DNA of 64,000 bases from Firm-04 sp045642925. GTDB lineage: Bacteria > Bacillota > Clostridia > Oscillospirales > Ruminococcaceae. Location of the stretch: NCBI GenBank assembly GCA_045642925.1, contig JAZUJW010000067.1, positions 18,376 through 82,375 on the forward strand, written 5' to 3'. Below, one piece after another: positions 42,303 to 51,103 of the stretch. Numbering within the stretch: position 1 is the stretch's first letter; each line of letters starts with the position of its first letter. The notes under the pieces are model-generated. The model was given only the letters and a program-made list of their open reading frames with translations, searched no databases and was not told the DNA's origin. Made by a program: the position numbers and the translations under genes.

Positions 42303-43661
42303 TTACTGAGCGTCAGCAGGAGCTTCCTCTTTTGCTTCTTCAGCAGGAGCTTCTTCTGCCTTTGCCATTTCGTTATCAACGACTGCGTTGCTCTTGATCA
42401 TCTCGACAACCTTGGTGACACGGAGGTCAAGCTTGAACTCGTCCATCGGAACCTGTGCCTTGACAGCTTCTACAGGTGCATGAACGCGCTCTGCGAAATC
42501 TGCAATGCCTTCTTCCAGTTCCTCATCGGAAACCTGAATTTCTTCCATGTCAGCGATCTTTTCGAGTGCGAGGCGGAGGAGGACTTCCTTCTTTGCCTGT
42601 TCCTCATAGGTATCGCGGAGCTGATCCATGGTCATGCCGGTGTACTGGAGGTATTCTTCCAGCTTCAGCTCATCGTTGAACTGGCTGTGGATCTTGTGCT
42701 CGAATTCGTGAATCAGCTGGTCAATGCGGCGGTCATACATGACCTTCGGAATGACAGCATCTGCATTTGCGATCACGGTATCGAAAACAGCGTTCTCGAA
42801 TGCGTTCTCAGCCTGTGTTTTTGCCTGTTCTTCGAGTCTGGTCTTGATATCGCTGCGGAGTTCTGCGAGGCTTTCGAACTCGGAAACGTCCTTCGCAAAT
42901 TCGTCATCGACCTCAGGGAGTTCCTGTGCAGTGATGCCGAGGATCTCGATTTTGAAGGTAGCTTCCTTGGATGCATAGCGCTCATCGCCGTAGTTCTCAG
43001 GGAAGGTCACCTTGATGTCGAATTTTTCGCCGATGTTGTGGTCAACGAGCTGTTCCTCGAAGCCGGGGATGAACTGACCACTGCCGATGCGAAGCGGATA
43101 TTCTTCGCCTTTGCCGCCTTCGAATGCGACATCATCAATGAAGCCTTCGAAGTTGATCTTGACTTCGTCGCCTTCCTTTGCAGGACGGTCTTCGATGTCA
43201 ACGATACGAGCCTGACGCTGACGAACGATTTCGAGCTGCTGGTCAATATCAGCATCGGTGATCTCGCGGATAACCATTGGAGCATGGATGCCCTTGTATT
43301 CGCCAACCGTAACTTCCGGCTTGGTGATGAGGACAGCCTTGAGGGTTGCGCCTTCTTCTTTGGAAACGGAAACGAGTTCCACGAAAGGACGGTCAACCAG
43401 ATCCTCGTCCACGTTCTTCAGGATCTCAGAGAGTTCGCCGGGGATGAGGTCGTTGACAGCATCTTCAAAGAACACGCCTTCACCGTAGAACTTTTCCACC
43501 ATCTTACGGGGTGCCTTGCCCTTACGGAAGCCTTTCACGGCAATGTTCTTCTTCTGACGCTGGAAGACGCGCTCGCAGGCAGACTCCAGAGCCTCAGCGG
43601 TGATCGAGAAGGTGATTTCTCGCATATTGATATCGGTTTTCACATCAGATACTACACTCAT
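42303..43661 (-). CDS. tig: Trigger factor
   Basis: The 452-residue ribosome-bound chaperone has the ribosome-contact motif GFRKGKAPRKMVEKFYG in the N-terminal domain, an FKBP-type prolyl isomerase domain (about 160-245; GDEVKINFEGFIDDVAFEG) and a helical C-terminal cradle. The tail is acidic and Ala-rich (EEAPAEEAKEEAPADAQ), longer than in Bacillus. The start at 43661 has GGAGG with 8-base spacing. The leader contains a GTCACGG...CCGTGAC hairpin (43691-43720). Confidence 0.96.
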   Translation of the reverse strand: MSVVSDVKTDINMREITFSITAEALESACERVFQRQKKNIAVKGFRKGKAPRKMVEKFYGEGVFFEDAVNDLIPGELSEILKNVDEDLVDRPFVELVSVSKEEGATLKAVLITKPEVTVGEYKGIHAPMVIREITDADIDQQLEIVRQRQARIVDIEDRPAKEGDEVKINFEGFIDDVAFEGGKGEEYPLRIGSGQFIPGFEEQLVDHNIGEKFDIKVTFPENYGDERYASKEATFKIEILGITAQELPEVDDEFAKDVSEFESLAELRSDIKTRLEEQAKTQAENAFENAVFDTVIANADAVIPKVMYDRRIDQLIHEFEHKIHSQFNDELKLEEYLQYTGMTMDQLRDTYEEQAKKEVLLRLALEKIADMEEIQVSDEELEEGIADFAERVHAPVEAVKAQVPMDEFKLDLRVTKVVEMIKSNAVVDNEMAKAEEAPAEEAKEEAPADAQ

Positions 43662-43690
43662 GGGTTGTTCCTCCAAATTTTCGTTTTCAG

Positions 43691-43736
43691 GTCACGGGGT
43701 AAAGAAACATTCACCGTGACAGATACGTTTATTATA
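43691..43736 (-). promoter_or_regulatory. Promoter -10 and leader hairpin of tig
   Basis: TATAAT on the minus strand (43731-43736) without a clear -35; then a 7-bp hairpin GTCACGG/CCGTGAC with a 16-base loop (43691-43720) before the ribosome site. It matches neither CIRCE nor a CtsR box. Confidence 0.45.
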
Positions 43737-43791
43737 GCACAAACTGCTGGATTTTTCCAGTCGTTTTGCACAGTTCTTCGTTTTTTCCAAA

Positions 43792-44484
43792 TTATAGGAT
43801 TTTCACAGGAGAAAACTGTATATAATCCCCCGAAATCAGGGCGTATTCCACATCATCACGCATCCCGCAGATGGCATAGCGGTGACTGCCGCTGCCGTGG
43901 AGGTGTCCGTACCAGCACTTTTGGATGTTGTGCTTCCAGAGGACTTCCAGAATGCCGTAGTTGCAGTTGTCTGCGAAAATGGGCGGGTAATGCAGGAACA
44001 CAAGGGGAATCAGGTTTTGCTGCTGCGCGGCGGTGATGGATACTTCCAGCCGCTGTGCTTCGCGGGCAATGACTTTGGCATTGGCGGGTTCATCCTTGTC
44101 GATGTTGACCCAGCCGCGTGTGCCGCAGATGCCGTAGGAATCGTAGGCGTAGCAGTTGTTGTGGAGAATGTGGAGGGAGGAAAGACCGTGCGTTTCGAAA
44201 AAGGCAGTCATTTTGGACATGGTCGTCCACCAGTAATCGTGGTTGCCTTTCAGGAGAATTTTTCGTGCAGGCAGTGCTTCCAGCCATTGAAAATCGGGAA
44301 GCGCTTCCTCCATGGTCATGCCCCATGAGGTATCGCCTACCAGAACGACCGTATCTTCTGCCGAAATCTTCTTCCGCCATTCCCGTTCGAGAATCTCCGT
44401 GTGGTTTTCCCATCCCCCGAAAATGTCCATCGGTTTATTGACACCGAAAGACAGGTGCAAATCGCCAATGACGTACAGGCTCAC
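43792..44484 (-). CDS. Calcineurin-type metallophosphoesterase
   Basis: The 230-residue two-metal phosphoesterase has YVIGDLHL (metal Asp/His), VLVGDTSWG, LLKGNHDYWW, FLHYPP and GHLHG, which are the five family motifs. The substrate is unknown. The GTG start at 44484 overlaps the thrC stop (GTGA), so translation is coupled to thrC; a longer frame would run inside thrC. The chemistry is not obviously linked to threonine synthesis. Confidence 0.9.
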   Translation of the reverse strand: MSLYVIGDLHLSFGVNKPMDIFGGWENHTEILEREWRKKISAEDTVVLVGDTSWGMTMEEALPDFQWLEALPARKILLKGNHDYWWTTMSKMTAFFETHGLSSLHILHNNCYAYDSYGICGTRGWVNIDKDEPANAKVIAREAQRLEVSITAAQQQNLIPLVFLHYPPIFADNCNYGILEVLWKHNIQKCWYGHLHGSGSHRYAICGMRDDVEYALISGDYIQFSPVKIL

Positions 44485-45977
44485 GCGATTCCCAGCTTTT
44501 CCTTGACGTATGCAGGCATTGCCGACTTCTCCACGCTGTCTGCAAAGCGGACGGGCTTGGACTTGAGGGATGCCAGTGCGGCAGGGATGGGCATTTTGGA
44601 TTTTTCGCAAAGCAGGTCGAGAATTGCATATTCATCGGTATCGGCAGGCACGTTGTCGATGGCTTCCAGAACGGCATTGCCGAACTTGTAGGGGTTTGCG
44701 GTGGAAGCAACGAGCATCGGAAGCTTTTCGGTGCAGTTTGCCTGATAATCGCGGGCAGCACAGATGCCGACTGCGGTGTGCGTATCGGAGAGGTAGCCGT
44801 TTTCGGAGAATACTGTGCCGATGAGTTCCTTGGTGGCATCGTCATCCCAGCAGCTTCCCGAAAATTCTGCCTGAATGCGGTTGCGCAGTTCAAGCGGAAT
44901 TTCATATCTGCCTTCGGTTTTGAGTGCGCCGAACCATTCGCGGATCTGTGCGTCATCCTCATGTGTCATGTGGTAAAGCAGACGTTCCAGATTGCTGGAA
45001 ATGAGGATATCCATGGACGGAGAAACGGTTGCATGGAAGGTGCGGTTGCGGTCATAAACGCCTGTCTGGATGAATTCGGTGAGGACGTTGTTGACGTTGG
45101 AAGCGCAGACGAGGTGCTGAATCGGCACGCCCATCTGTTTTGCATACCATGCGGCAAGAATGTTGCCGAAGTTGCCTGTCGGAACGGTAAGTGCAAAGCG
45201 CTGACCATTTTTCAGGATGCCCTTTTCCAGCATGGTGACATAGGCGGAAACGTAGTAGACGATCTGCGGTACGAGTCTGCCCCAGTTGATGCTGTTTGCG
45301 CTGGAAAACTGCATATTGTTTGCAGCGAGTGCCGCCTGCATATCGGGATCGGTGAAGATCGCCTTGACACCGTTCTGGCAGTCATCGAAGTTACCCTTTA
45401 CGGCGCAGACACGGACATTTTCGCCTTCCTGTGTCTGCATCTGGCGCTTCTGCATGGAGCTGACACCGTCTTCGGGATAGAACACCATGATCTTGGTGCC
45501 TTCGACATCCTGGAAGCCTGCGAGTGCGGCTTTGCCGGTGTCACCGGAAGTGGCGGTCAGAATGACGATTTCGCGGTCAATGCCGCTTTTCTTGACAGAT
45601 TTTGTCAGGAAATGCGGGAGAATCTGGAGCGCCATGTCCTTGAATGCGCAGGTCGGGCCGTGCCACAGTTCCAGCAGCATCGTGCCGTCTGCAAGCGTGG
45701 TGATCTCCTGCACGTTCGGCGTTTCGAAATTGCCGCTTTCGTATGCTTTTTTGGTGCAGTCACGGAGTTCTTCCGGCGTGAAGTCGGTGAGGTACAGCGC
45801 AAAGATGCGTGCAGCACGTTCTGCATAAGGGAGATTTTTCAGCGAATCGAAATCCGCTGCGGAAAGCTCAGGAATCGACGCAGGAACGAATAAACCGCCA
45901 TCAGCGGCAATGCCCTGTGCGATCGCTTCCGCGCTGGAAACGGAAAGGTTTTTGTTTCGTGTGCTGTGATAAATCAT
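44481..45977 (-). CDS. thrC: Threonine synthase
   Basis: The 498-residue pyridoxal-phosphate enzyme turns O-phosphohomoserine into threonine. The cofactor lysine is K113 in HGPTCAFKDMALQ. ILTATSGDTGKAAL and LTVPTGNFGNILA bind the phosphate groups. Length and start (MIYHSTRNKNLSVS) are typical of the long class. The ATG at 45977 has GGAGG with 7-base spacing. No other threonine gene is adjacent. Confidence 0.96.
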   Translation of the reverse strand: MIYHSTRNKNLSVSSAEAIAQGIAADGGLFVPASIPELSAADFDSLKNLPYAERAARIFALYLTDFTPEELRDCTKKAYESGNFETPNVQEITTLADGTMLLELWHGPTCAFKDMALQILPHFLTKSVKKSGIDREIVILTATSGDTGKAALAGFQDVEGTKIMVFYPEDGVSSMQKRQMQTQEGENVRVCAVKGNFDDCQNGVKAIFTDPDMQAALAANNMQFSSANSINWGRLVPQIVYYVSAYVTMLEKGILKNGQRFALTVPTGNFGNILAAWYAKQMGVPIQHLVCASNVNNVLTEFIQTGVYDRNRTFHATVSPSMDILISSNLERLLYHMTHEDDAQIREWFGALKTEGRYEIPLELRNRIQAEFSGSCWDDDATKELIGTVFSENGYLSDTHTAVGICAARDYQANCTEKLPMLVASTANPYKFGNAVLEAIDNVPADTDEYAILDLLCEKSKMPIPAALASLKSKPVRFADSVEKSAMPAYVKEKLGIA

Positions 45978-46025
45978 GTTGAATCCTCCAAACGGAATCT
46001 GCATTCCGATAATATAAACGAATTT

Positions 46026-46391
46026 TCATGCATAAAATGCATTTTCAAGATAGGTGATGTGCCGCACGGTGCTGCCGCTGTACTCGACTTCGGCAACGTC
46101 AAAACGCGGCTGCAAATCACTCGGATTTTGCAGCAGATACGCTTCTGCGGTGCGAATCAGCAATGTCTGCTTGCGGGTCGTCACGGCAGCAGCGCCCGAA
46201 AGCAGTGCGTTCGGTCTGCGCGTCTTGACCTCCACAAACAAGAGATATTCGCCAAGTGCCGCAATAATGTCCAGTTCTCCGCCGCGGATGGTGAAGTTAC
46301 GGCAGAGAATCTCTGCGCCTTTTTGCTGCAAATACGCGCATACGGCATCTTCGCCGAGCTGCCCGATGCTGCGCTTATTTGTCTGTGCCAT
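46026..46391 (-). CDS. YraN family protein (UPF0102)
   Basis: The 121-residue protein has an endonuclease-like fold: GQLGEDAVCAYLQQKG, NFTIRGGELDII and LLFVEVKTRRP give the D-ExK pattern of the family. The biological role is not known; possible nuclease activity is inferred from the fold. It overlaps the 3' end of rnhB by 17 bases, the usual rnhB-yraN arrangement. Confidence 0.93.
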   Translation of the reverse strand: MAQTNKRSIGQLGEDAVCAYLQQKGAEILCRNFTIRGGELDIIAALGEYLLFVEVKTRRPNALLSGAAAVTTRKQTLLIRTAEAYLLQNPSDLQPRFDVAEVEYSGSTVRHITYLENAFYA

Positions 46392-47004
46392 AGAATTTTT
46401 TCAGGAAAGACGGTCTGTGTGCGGGACACATTCCGTACTGCGCGATGGCTTCATAATGTGCCTTGGTGCCGTAGCCCTTGTGCTGTGCGAAGCCGTACTG
46501 CGGGTACAGCGTGTCAAGTTCACGCAGGGACGCATCTCTGGCGGTTTTGGCGAGTACGGATGCGGCTGCAATGCTTGCGGAAACGGCATCACCATGAATG
46601 ACGGTTTCCAGCGGGACGGAAAGTGTCGGCGGGCGATTGCCGTCCACCAGCGCAAAGTCCGGCTTTGTCTGCAAGCCGTCCACGGCACGCTGCATGGCAA
46701 GCAACGATGCCTGTAAAATGTTGATTTTCTCGATTTCGGCAACGGTCGCGGAAGCAACGCACCATGCGAGTGCCTTTGCCTTGATGATGGGCGCCAGTTC
46801 CTCACGGCGGGCTTCCGAGAGTTTTTTGCTGTCGTTGAGCCACGGAATCTGTACATCGGGCGGCAGGATGACGGCGGCGGCATATACATCGCCTGCCAGC
46901 GGGCCTCTGCCTGCTTCGTCCACGCCGCAGATAACGGAAAAATGGCTGCGGACTTCCGTATCAAATTCGAACAGCGCTGTATGGATTTTCGGTTCGCGTG
47001 CCAT
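46375..47004 (-). CDS. rnhB: Ribonuclease HII
   Basis: The 209-residue enzyme removes RNA from RNA-DNA hybrids and single ribonucleotides. Catalytic acidic residues are in ICGVDEAGRGPLAGDVYAAA, and KKLSEARREEL, VDGNRPPTL and HGDAVSASIAAASVLAKTARD follow in order. It is cotranscribed with rbgA upstream (3 bases between) and yraN downstream (overlap). Confidence 0.95.
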   Translation of the reverse strand: MAREPKIHTALFEFDTEVRSHFSVICGVDEAGRGPLAGDVYAAAVILPPDVQIPWLNDSKKLSEARREELAPIIKAKALAWCVASATVAEIEKINILQASLLAMQRAVDGLQTKPDFALVDGNRPPTLSVPLETVIHGDAVSASIAAASVLAKTARDASLRELDTLYPQYGFAQHKGYGTKAHYEAIAQYGMCPAHRPSFLKKFYGTDK

Positions 47005-47007
47005 AGC

Positions 47008-47913
47008 TTACTCCTCTGCTTTCGGTGCAGGCGCGGGCTTTTTCACGGGAATGGCAGGCGGTTCTTCGAGCGTGATGCGCCCAAGCTTTACGCCGCGGAA
47101 TTCGTCAATGACGGCAATGGCGGCACGTTCGGTATTGGGAATGCCGCCCGAAAGCAGCATACCACGGTTTTTCGCCAGCATTTCCAGCAAAATATGTCCC
47201 GGCGCATTGATGTCGGTCGGGATTTTGTAACGTTCTTCGAGTGCTTTGGGGTATTTCTGGTGCAGAACGGTCAGCAGCTTGGCGGCGAGTGCTTCCTTGT
47301 CGAGGATGTCGTCACGGATAGCGCCCGTGAATGCCAGTCTGCACGCGACGTTCTGGTCATCGAGTTTCGGCCAGAGTACACCGGGCGTATCGAGCAATTC
47401 CACGCCGCTGTCCACTTTGATCCATTGCTGGATGCGGGTGACACCGGCTCTGTCCTCTGTTTTGGCGGGCTTTCCGCCTGCCAGACGGTTTATTAAAGAC
47501 GATTTTCCGACATTCGGAATACCGAGAATCATCACGCGAATCGGTCTGCCCTTCATGCCCTTGGCGGCGTACTGTGCGAGCTGCGGGGCGAGGAGCGTGC
47601 GGAGCGCGGGGGCAAAGCCCTTGACGCCCTTGCCGGATTTGGAATCGGCGGTGATGACGGCATAGCCGCGCTTCTGGTAATAGGCGATCCATTTCTGCGT
47701 GAGCGTGGGGTCTGCCATGTCGGCTTTATTGAGAATGACCAGACGCGGCTTTCGGCGCGTCAGACGGTCAAATTCGGGGTTTCGGCTGCTAAGCGGCAGT
47801 CTTGCGTCCAACAGTTCCGCAACGGCATCGACCAGCGGCAGACTCTTTTGAATCATGCGGCGGGTTTTCGCCATATGTCCCGGAAACCATTGAATATCCT
47901 TCATATCTTCCAT
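47008..47913 (-). CDS. rbgA: Ribosome biogenesis GTPase RbgA/YlqF
   Basis: The 301-residue circularly permuted GTPase needed for late 50S assembly has IQWFPGHMAKTRR at the N-terminus, the G4 motif NKAD before the G1 motif GIPNVGKSS and G3 DTPG, then the C-terminal RNA-binding part. The last 25 residues are Pro/Lys/Ala-rich. The start is unsure between ATG 47913 and ATG 47904; neither has a strong ribosome site. It is in the lepB-rbgA-rnhB order. Confidence 0.94.
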   Translation of the reverse strand: MEDMKDIQWFPGHMAKTRRMIQKSLPLVDAVAELLDARLPLSSRNPEFDRLTRRKPRLVILNKADMADPTLTQKWIAYYQKRGYAVITADSKSGKGVKGFAPALRTLLAPQLAQYAAKGMKGRPIRVMILGIPNVGKSSLINRLAGGKPAKTEDRAGVTRIQQWIKVDSGVELLDTPGVLWPKLDDQNVACRLAFTGAIRDDILDKEALAAKLLTVLHQKYPKALEERYKIPTDINAPGHILLEMLAKNRGMLLSGGIPNTERAAIAVIDEFRGVKLGRITLEEPPAIPVKKPAPAPKAEE

Positions 47914-47942
47914 ATATTCAAAATTCCGTTTCTCCGCGGATT

Positions 47943-48875
47943 TCAGAAAACCGTGAACGGAGCAATCCGCAGAAGCACCGAACCGACAATATCATCAACC
48001 GCAATGAATCCCACATCGGGATGGCGGCTGTCTTTTGAGATGCTGCGATTGTCCCCAAGCACAAACACATAGCCGTCGGGGACGATCAGCGGATATGTAA
48101 ATGCGCCCTCATCGCGGTTGGTGAGGGTGCTGGTGTATGGCTCTTCCAGTGCTTCACCGTCCACATAGACGATGCCTGCGGCGAAGTCAATATTGACTTC
48201 CTGACCGCTTTGAGCAATGAGCCGCTTGACGATTTCCTTGCCGATGCCTTCTCCGGTCGTCACATTGCCCTCTGCATCGAATGTGGCAGAGTGGATGCTG
48301 TTGAGAATCAGGACATCGCCTGTTTCGTAGTGGTGGTCAAGGCGGTTGACCAGCAGACGTTCTTCGGTCATAAGTGTCGGGAGCATGGAATCACCGTCTA
48401 CTTCTGCGATGCACAGAACGTAGGTAAAGGTCAGAATGACCACAAACACGGACACCAGAACCGTTTCCAGGATGTCCATGAAATCGCTGATGAATTTGCG
48501 AAGCCAGAATACATCCTCATTGGGTGAAGAAGGCAGTTCCATAGACAGTGTGGACGGCGCATCTGCATTTTCAGGCGCTTTTTCCACATTCTCCGTCTTT
48601 GTTGTGGATGACGTATCTGCGGTTTCAGGCTTTTTTTCCACATTCTCCGTCTTGTTTGTTGACGGCGCATCTGCATTTTCAGGTGCTTTTTCTACATTCT
48701 CCGTCTTTGTTGTGGATGGCGCATCTGCGGTTTCAGGCTTTTTTTCCACATTCTCCGTCTTGGCTGTTGACGGTGTTTCTGCGGGGACAACTGTTTTCTC
48801 TGTGGCTTTTGCGTCCGATGTGGTTTGAGAGGGTTCACTGTTTTTTGCCAACGTCTTTTTTTCAGGGTTGTCCAC
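47943..48875 (-). CDS. lepB: Signal peptidase I with a long repeat-rich N-terminus
   Basis: The 310-residue protein starts at GTG 48875 (AGGAGG eight bases upstream; the GTG at 48884 is too close to that site). Residues 34-109 are four tandem units of 18 residues (TENVEKKPETADAPST and variants), all cytoplasmic. A membrane helix at about 135-157 leads to the S26 domain with nucleophile S163 in GDSMLPTL, base K217 in IVKRLIAQSG and GDNRSISKDSR. It cleaves secretory signal peptides. It is the third of three tandem copies. Confidence 0.93.
   Translation of the reverse strand: MDNPEKKTLAKNSEPSQTTSDAKATEKTVVPAETPSTAKTENVEKKPETADAPSTTKTENVEKAPENADAPSTNKTENVEKKPETADTSSTTKTENVEKAPENADAPSTLSMELPSSPNEDVFWLRKFISDFMDILETVLVSVFVVILTFTYVLCIAEVDGDSMLPTLMTEERLLVNRLDHHYETGDVLILNSIHSATFDAEGNVTTGEGIGKEIVKRLIAQSGQEVNIDFAAGIVYVDGEALEEPYTSTLTNRDEGAFTYPLIVPDGYVFVLGDNRSISKDSRHPDVGFIAVDDIVGSVLLRIAPFTVF
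48549..48776 (-). repeat. 54-bp tandem repeats within lepB
   Basis: Four units of 54 bp code for T-ENVEK-PE-AD-ST. Units alternate KKPETAD and KAPENAD, so a 108-bp higher repeat is visible. High nucleotide identity points to recent growth. Confidence 0.85.
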
Positions 48876-48907
48876 AACAAACACCTCCTATGCGTTCGTT
48901 ACTGCAA

Positions 48908-49567
48908 TTATTTGTTCAGCAGAATGGCAAACCGGTCTGTCCATGACTGGCATTCTTCTTCATCGCGGAAAAATCTCCAGACAGCACGACCGATGACTTG
49001 TTCTTCCGGTACCAGTGCAACACTGGGGTTGCGGCTGTCGGTACTTGCAGGGCGGTTATCACCCATGACGAAAATATAGCCTTCCGGAACCGTCATCGGA
49101 TATTGGAATGCCATGTCATTGCGGGTAGTTGCAGCGGAAATGTAGGGTTCATCCAGTACTTCGCCGTCCCGCGTGACTTCGCCTGTTTCGAAATTGATAT
49201 TGACGGTCTGTCCGCTGACTGCGATGCAGCGCTTGACCAGACGCATATCCAGTCCTTCACTGCGCACGACTTCCGTTTGTGATGCATCCGTAAAATGACC
49301 GCTTTCGGCATCATCAATAATGATGATATCGCCCGGAGTCGGTTCATAGCCGAGTGACCACATGATCAGGCGGTCTTTATCATAAAGTGTCGGGAACATG
49401 GATGAACCGTCTACTGTTACAGGACGCAGCAAATAGGCGAACATCATGGTAATGACAAAAATGGATGCGAAAATAGATTCCGCAATGTCCATCAGATCAC
49501 CAAGAAAACGCTTGAACTGAAAAGATTCTTCTTCGGTCTGCGCTTCATCTTTTTCGGCAACTGCCAT
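48908..49567 (-). CDS. lepB: Signal peptidase I (second copy)
   Basis: The 219-residue protein has an acidic N-terminus, a membrane helix at about 31-50, then S26 motifs: S56 in VDGSSMFPTL, K112 in RLVKRCIAVSG and FVMGDNRPASTDSR. The start at 49567 has AAAGGAG with 8-base spacing. It is very like the copy at 49601 (shared LIMWS-GYEP, DDAESGHFTD and WTD-FAIL-NK), so the two come from a recent duplication. Confidence 0.93.
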   Translation of the reverse strand: MAVAEKDEAQTEEESFQFKRFLGDLMDIAESIFASIFVITMMFAYLLRPVTVDGSSMFPTLYDKDRLIMWSLGYEPTPGDIIIIDDAESGHFTDASQTEVVRSEGLDMRLVKRCIAVSGQTVNINFETGEVTRDGEVLDEPYISAATTRNDMAFQYPMTVPEGYIFVMGDNRPASTDSRNPSVALVPEEQVIGRAVWRFFRDEEECQSWTDRFAILLNK

Positions 49568-49600
49568 GGAGTACACTCCTTTCGAGAAAACAAAATAGGA

Positions 49601-50245
49601 TCATTTATTCCATAAAATGGCGAATTGGTCTGTCCATTTGGTGCAGTTTTCCGCATTGCGGGACAGCCGCAGGATGGCGTGACCGAGTACCTGTTCTTCG
49701 GGGATCAGTGCCACAAACGAAAAACGACTGTCGGTACTGCCCGGACGATTGTCACCCATTGCAAAGATATAGCCTTCGGGGATGGTGATGGGGAACATGA
49801 ATTCGTCGCCGCTGTCCATTGTCGGTGCGGAGATGTACGGTTCATCCAGTACCACGCCGTCCACGCTGACAGCGCCTGTTGATGCGTCAATGTTCACGGT
49901 CTGACCGCCGACTGCGATGCAGCGCTTGACAATCGTCATCTGCAAGCCCTCGCTGCGAACGACTTCCGTTTCCGTTTCGTCTGTAAAGTGACCGCTTTCT
50001 GCGTCATCGACAATAATAATGTCGCCTGTTTTCGGTTCATAGCCGAATGACCACATGATCAGGCGGTCTTCGTTGTATAGAGTGGGCAGCATGGAAGAAC
50101 CGTCTACGATCACAGGACGCAGCAGGTAGGCGAATGCCATCACAATGATGAAAATGGAAAGGACAACCGCTTCCACGATGTCCATGATATCGCCGATCAG
50201 CGCCTTTAAATTCAGGGATTCTTCGGTTTTATCTATTTCTGCCAT
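49601..50245 (-). CDS. lepB: Signal peptidase I (first copy)
   Basis: The 214-residue protein has a membrane helix at about 26-44, nucleophile S51 in VDGSSMLPTL, base K107 in TIVKRCIAVGG and FAMGDNRPGSTDSR. The start at 50245 has AGAGGAG upstream. It is the first of three copies after rplS; a terminator at 50296-50320 lies between rplS and this gene. The copies may have different substrates or roles. Confidence 0.93.
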   Translation of the reverse strand: MAEIDKTEESLNLKALIGDIMDIVEAVVLSIFIIVMAFAYLLRPVIVDGSSMLPTLYNEDRLIMWSFGYEPKTGDIIIVDDAESGHFTDETETEVVRSEGLQMTIVKRCIAVGGQTVNIDASTGAVSVDGVVLDEPYISAPTMDSGDEFMFPITIPEGYIFAMGDNRPGSTDSRFSFVALIPEEQVLGHAILRLSRNAENCTKWTDQFAILWNK

Positions 50246-50295
50246 GCAGAACACTCCTCTCACCCGTTTACGGGGGGAACTATCTCAGAATAAGC

Positions 50296-50320
50296 AAAAA
50301 GGGGACTCGCATTCGGTCCC
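50296..50320 (-). terminator. Terminator of rplS
   Basis: GGGGAC and GTCCCC pair on the minus strand and are followed by six T. Confidence 0.85.
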
Positions 50321-50339
50321 CATTCTCGCCTGTTTGGTG

Positions 50340-50684
50340 TCAGCGAACCTGACCCTTGACTCTTGCAGCCTTACCGACTCTGTCACGCAGATAGTAGAGC
50401 TTTGCTCTGCGGACAACACCCTTGCGGACGATCTCAACCTTGTCAACAGCAGGGGAGTGAACGGGGAAAACACGCTCGATGCCGCAGCCGTGTGCGACTC
50501 TGCGGACGGTAAAGGTTTCGCTGATGCCGCCGTGCTTCTTAGCGATAACAGTGCCTTCGAAGACCTGGATACGGCTCTTGTCGCCTTCCTGAATGCGAAC
50601 GTAAACCTTTACGGTATCACCAACGGAGATCTCGGGAGCGTTCTCTTTCAGGCTGGACTTGCTGATTTGCTCAAGTGCGTTCAT
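50340..50684 (-). CDS. rplS: 50S ribosomal protein L19
   Basis: The 114-residue protein has the L19 pattern ISVGDTVKVYVRIQEGDKSR, FEGTVIAKKHGG, ETFTVRRVAHGCGIERVFP and RRAKLYYLRDRVGKAARVK. It sits at the 30S-50S interface. The start has GGAGG upstream. The leader of about 165 bases is structured (see next entry). It stands before the lepB genes, as in many Firmicutes. Confidence 0.97.
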   Translation of the reverse strand: MNALEQISKSSLKENAPEISVGDTVKVYVRIQEGDKSRIQVFEGTVIAKKHGGISETFTVRRVAHGCGIERVFPVHSPAVDKVEIVRKGVVRRAKLYYLRDRVGKAARVKGQVR

Positions 50685-50884
50685 GGGAATTTCCTCCTTG
50701 ATATTTACGGATGTTCATACGTGTATCAACGACCGCGTGAGCGTGCGGTCACACCAGCGGACCATCCCTTGTCAGAATGTTGTTCCCTATAAAATAGGAA
50801 ACAATTGCACCTTGACCGCGCCGATAGGAGTCGGCGGACATTCAAATGCGGTAACATTATAGCACATTCCGATTTGAAATGCAA
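50685..50884 (-). promoter_or_regulatory. rplS promoter and structured leader, possible L19 leader
   Basis: On the minus strand TTGCAT (50879-50884), 17 bp, TATAAT (50856-50861). The leader holds the hairpins GCCG...CGGC, TTCCTAT-TTT-ATAGGGAA and GACCGC-ACGCTCAC-GCGGTC. Rfam has an L19 leader in Firmicutes that controls L19 by feedback; membership here is inferred from position and structure only. Confidence 0.5.
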
Positions 50885-50996
50885 GTGTTTTTCGAAAAAA
50901 ATTTCCATTCCACATAAAAAAATCCCGTAAAGCTGCTTTGTGTTTTCCCGCCCTGCACAACTTGTACAAAATTCGCAGAAAATTCAGAATTAGCTA

Positions 50997-51025
50997 TTGC
51001 AATTCATGCGATGATGTGTTATAAT
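50997..51025 (+). promoter_or_regulatory. Promoter of the GH74 gene
   Basis: TTGCAA (50997-51002), 17 bp, TATAAT (51020-51025). Confidence 0.8.
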
Positions 51026-51103
51026 AATATTGCATAATTGCAAGATAAGCCAATTTTTGCAAATTGTTCTAATTTTCCGATTTTGAATAAGGGGGATTTT
51101 CAG

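Noticed and set aside
48436..48946. Ser/Phe-rich plus-strand frames across the lepB repeats
   Set aside because: They are only the antisense reading of the 54-bp tandem repeats.
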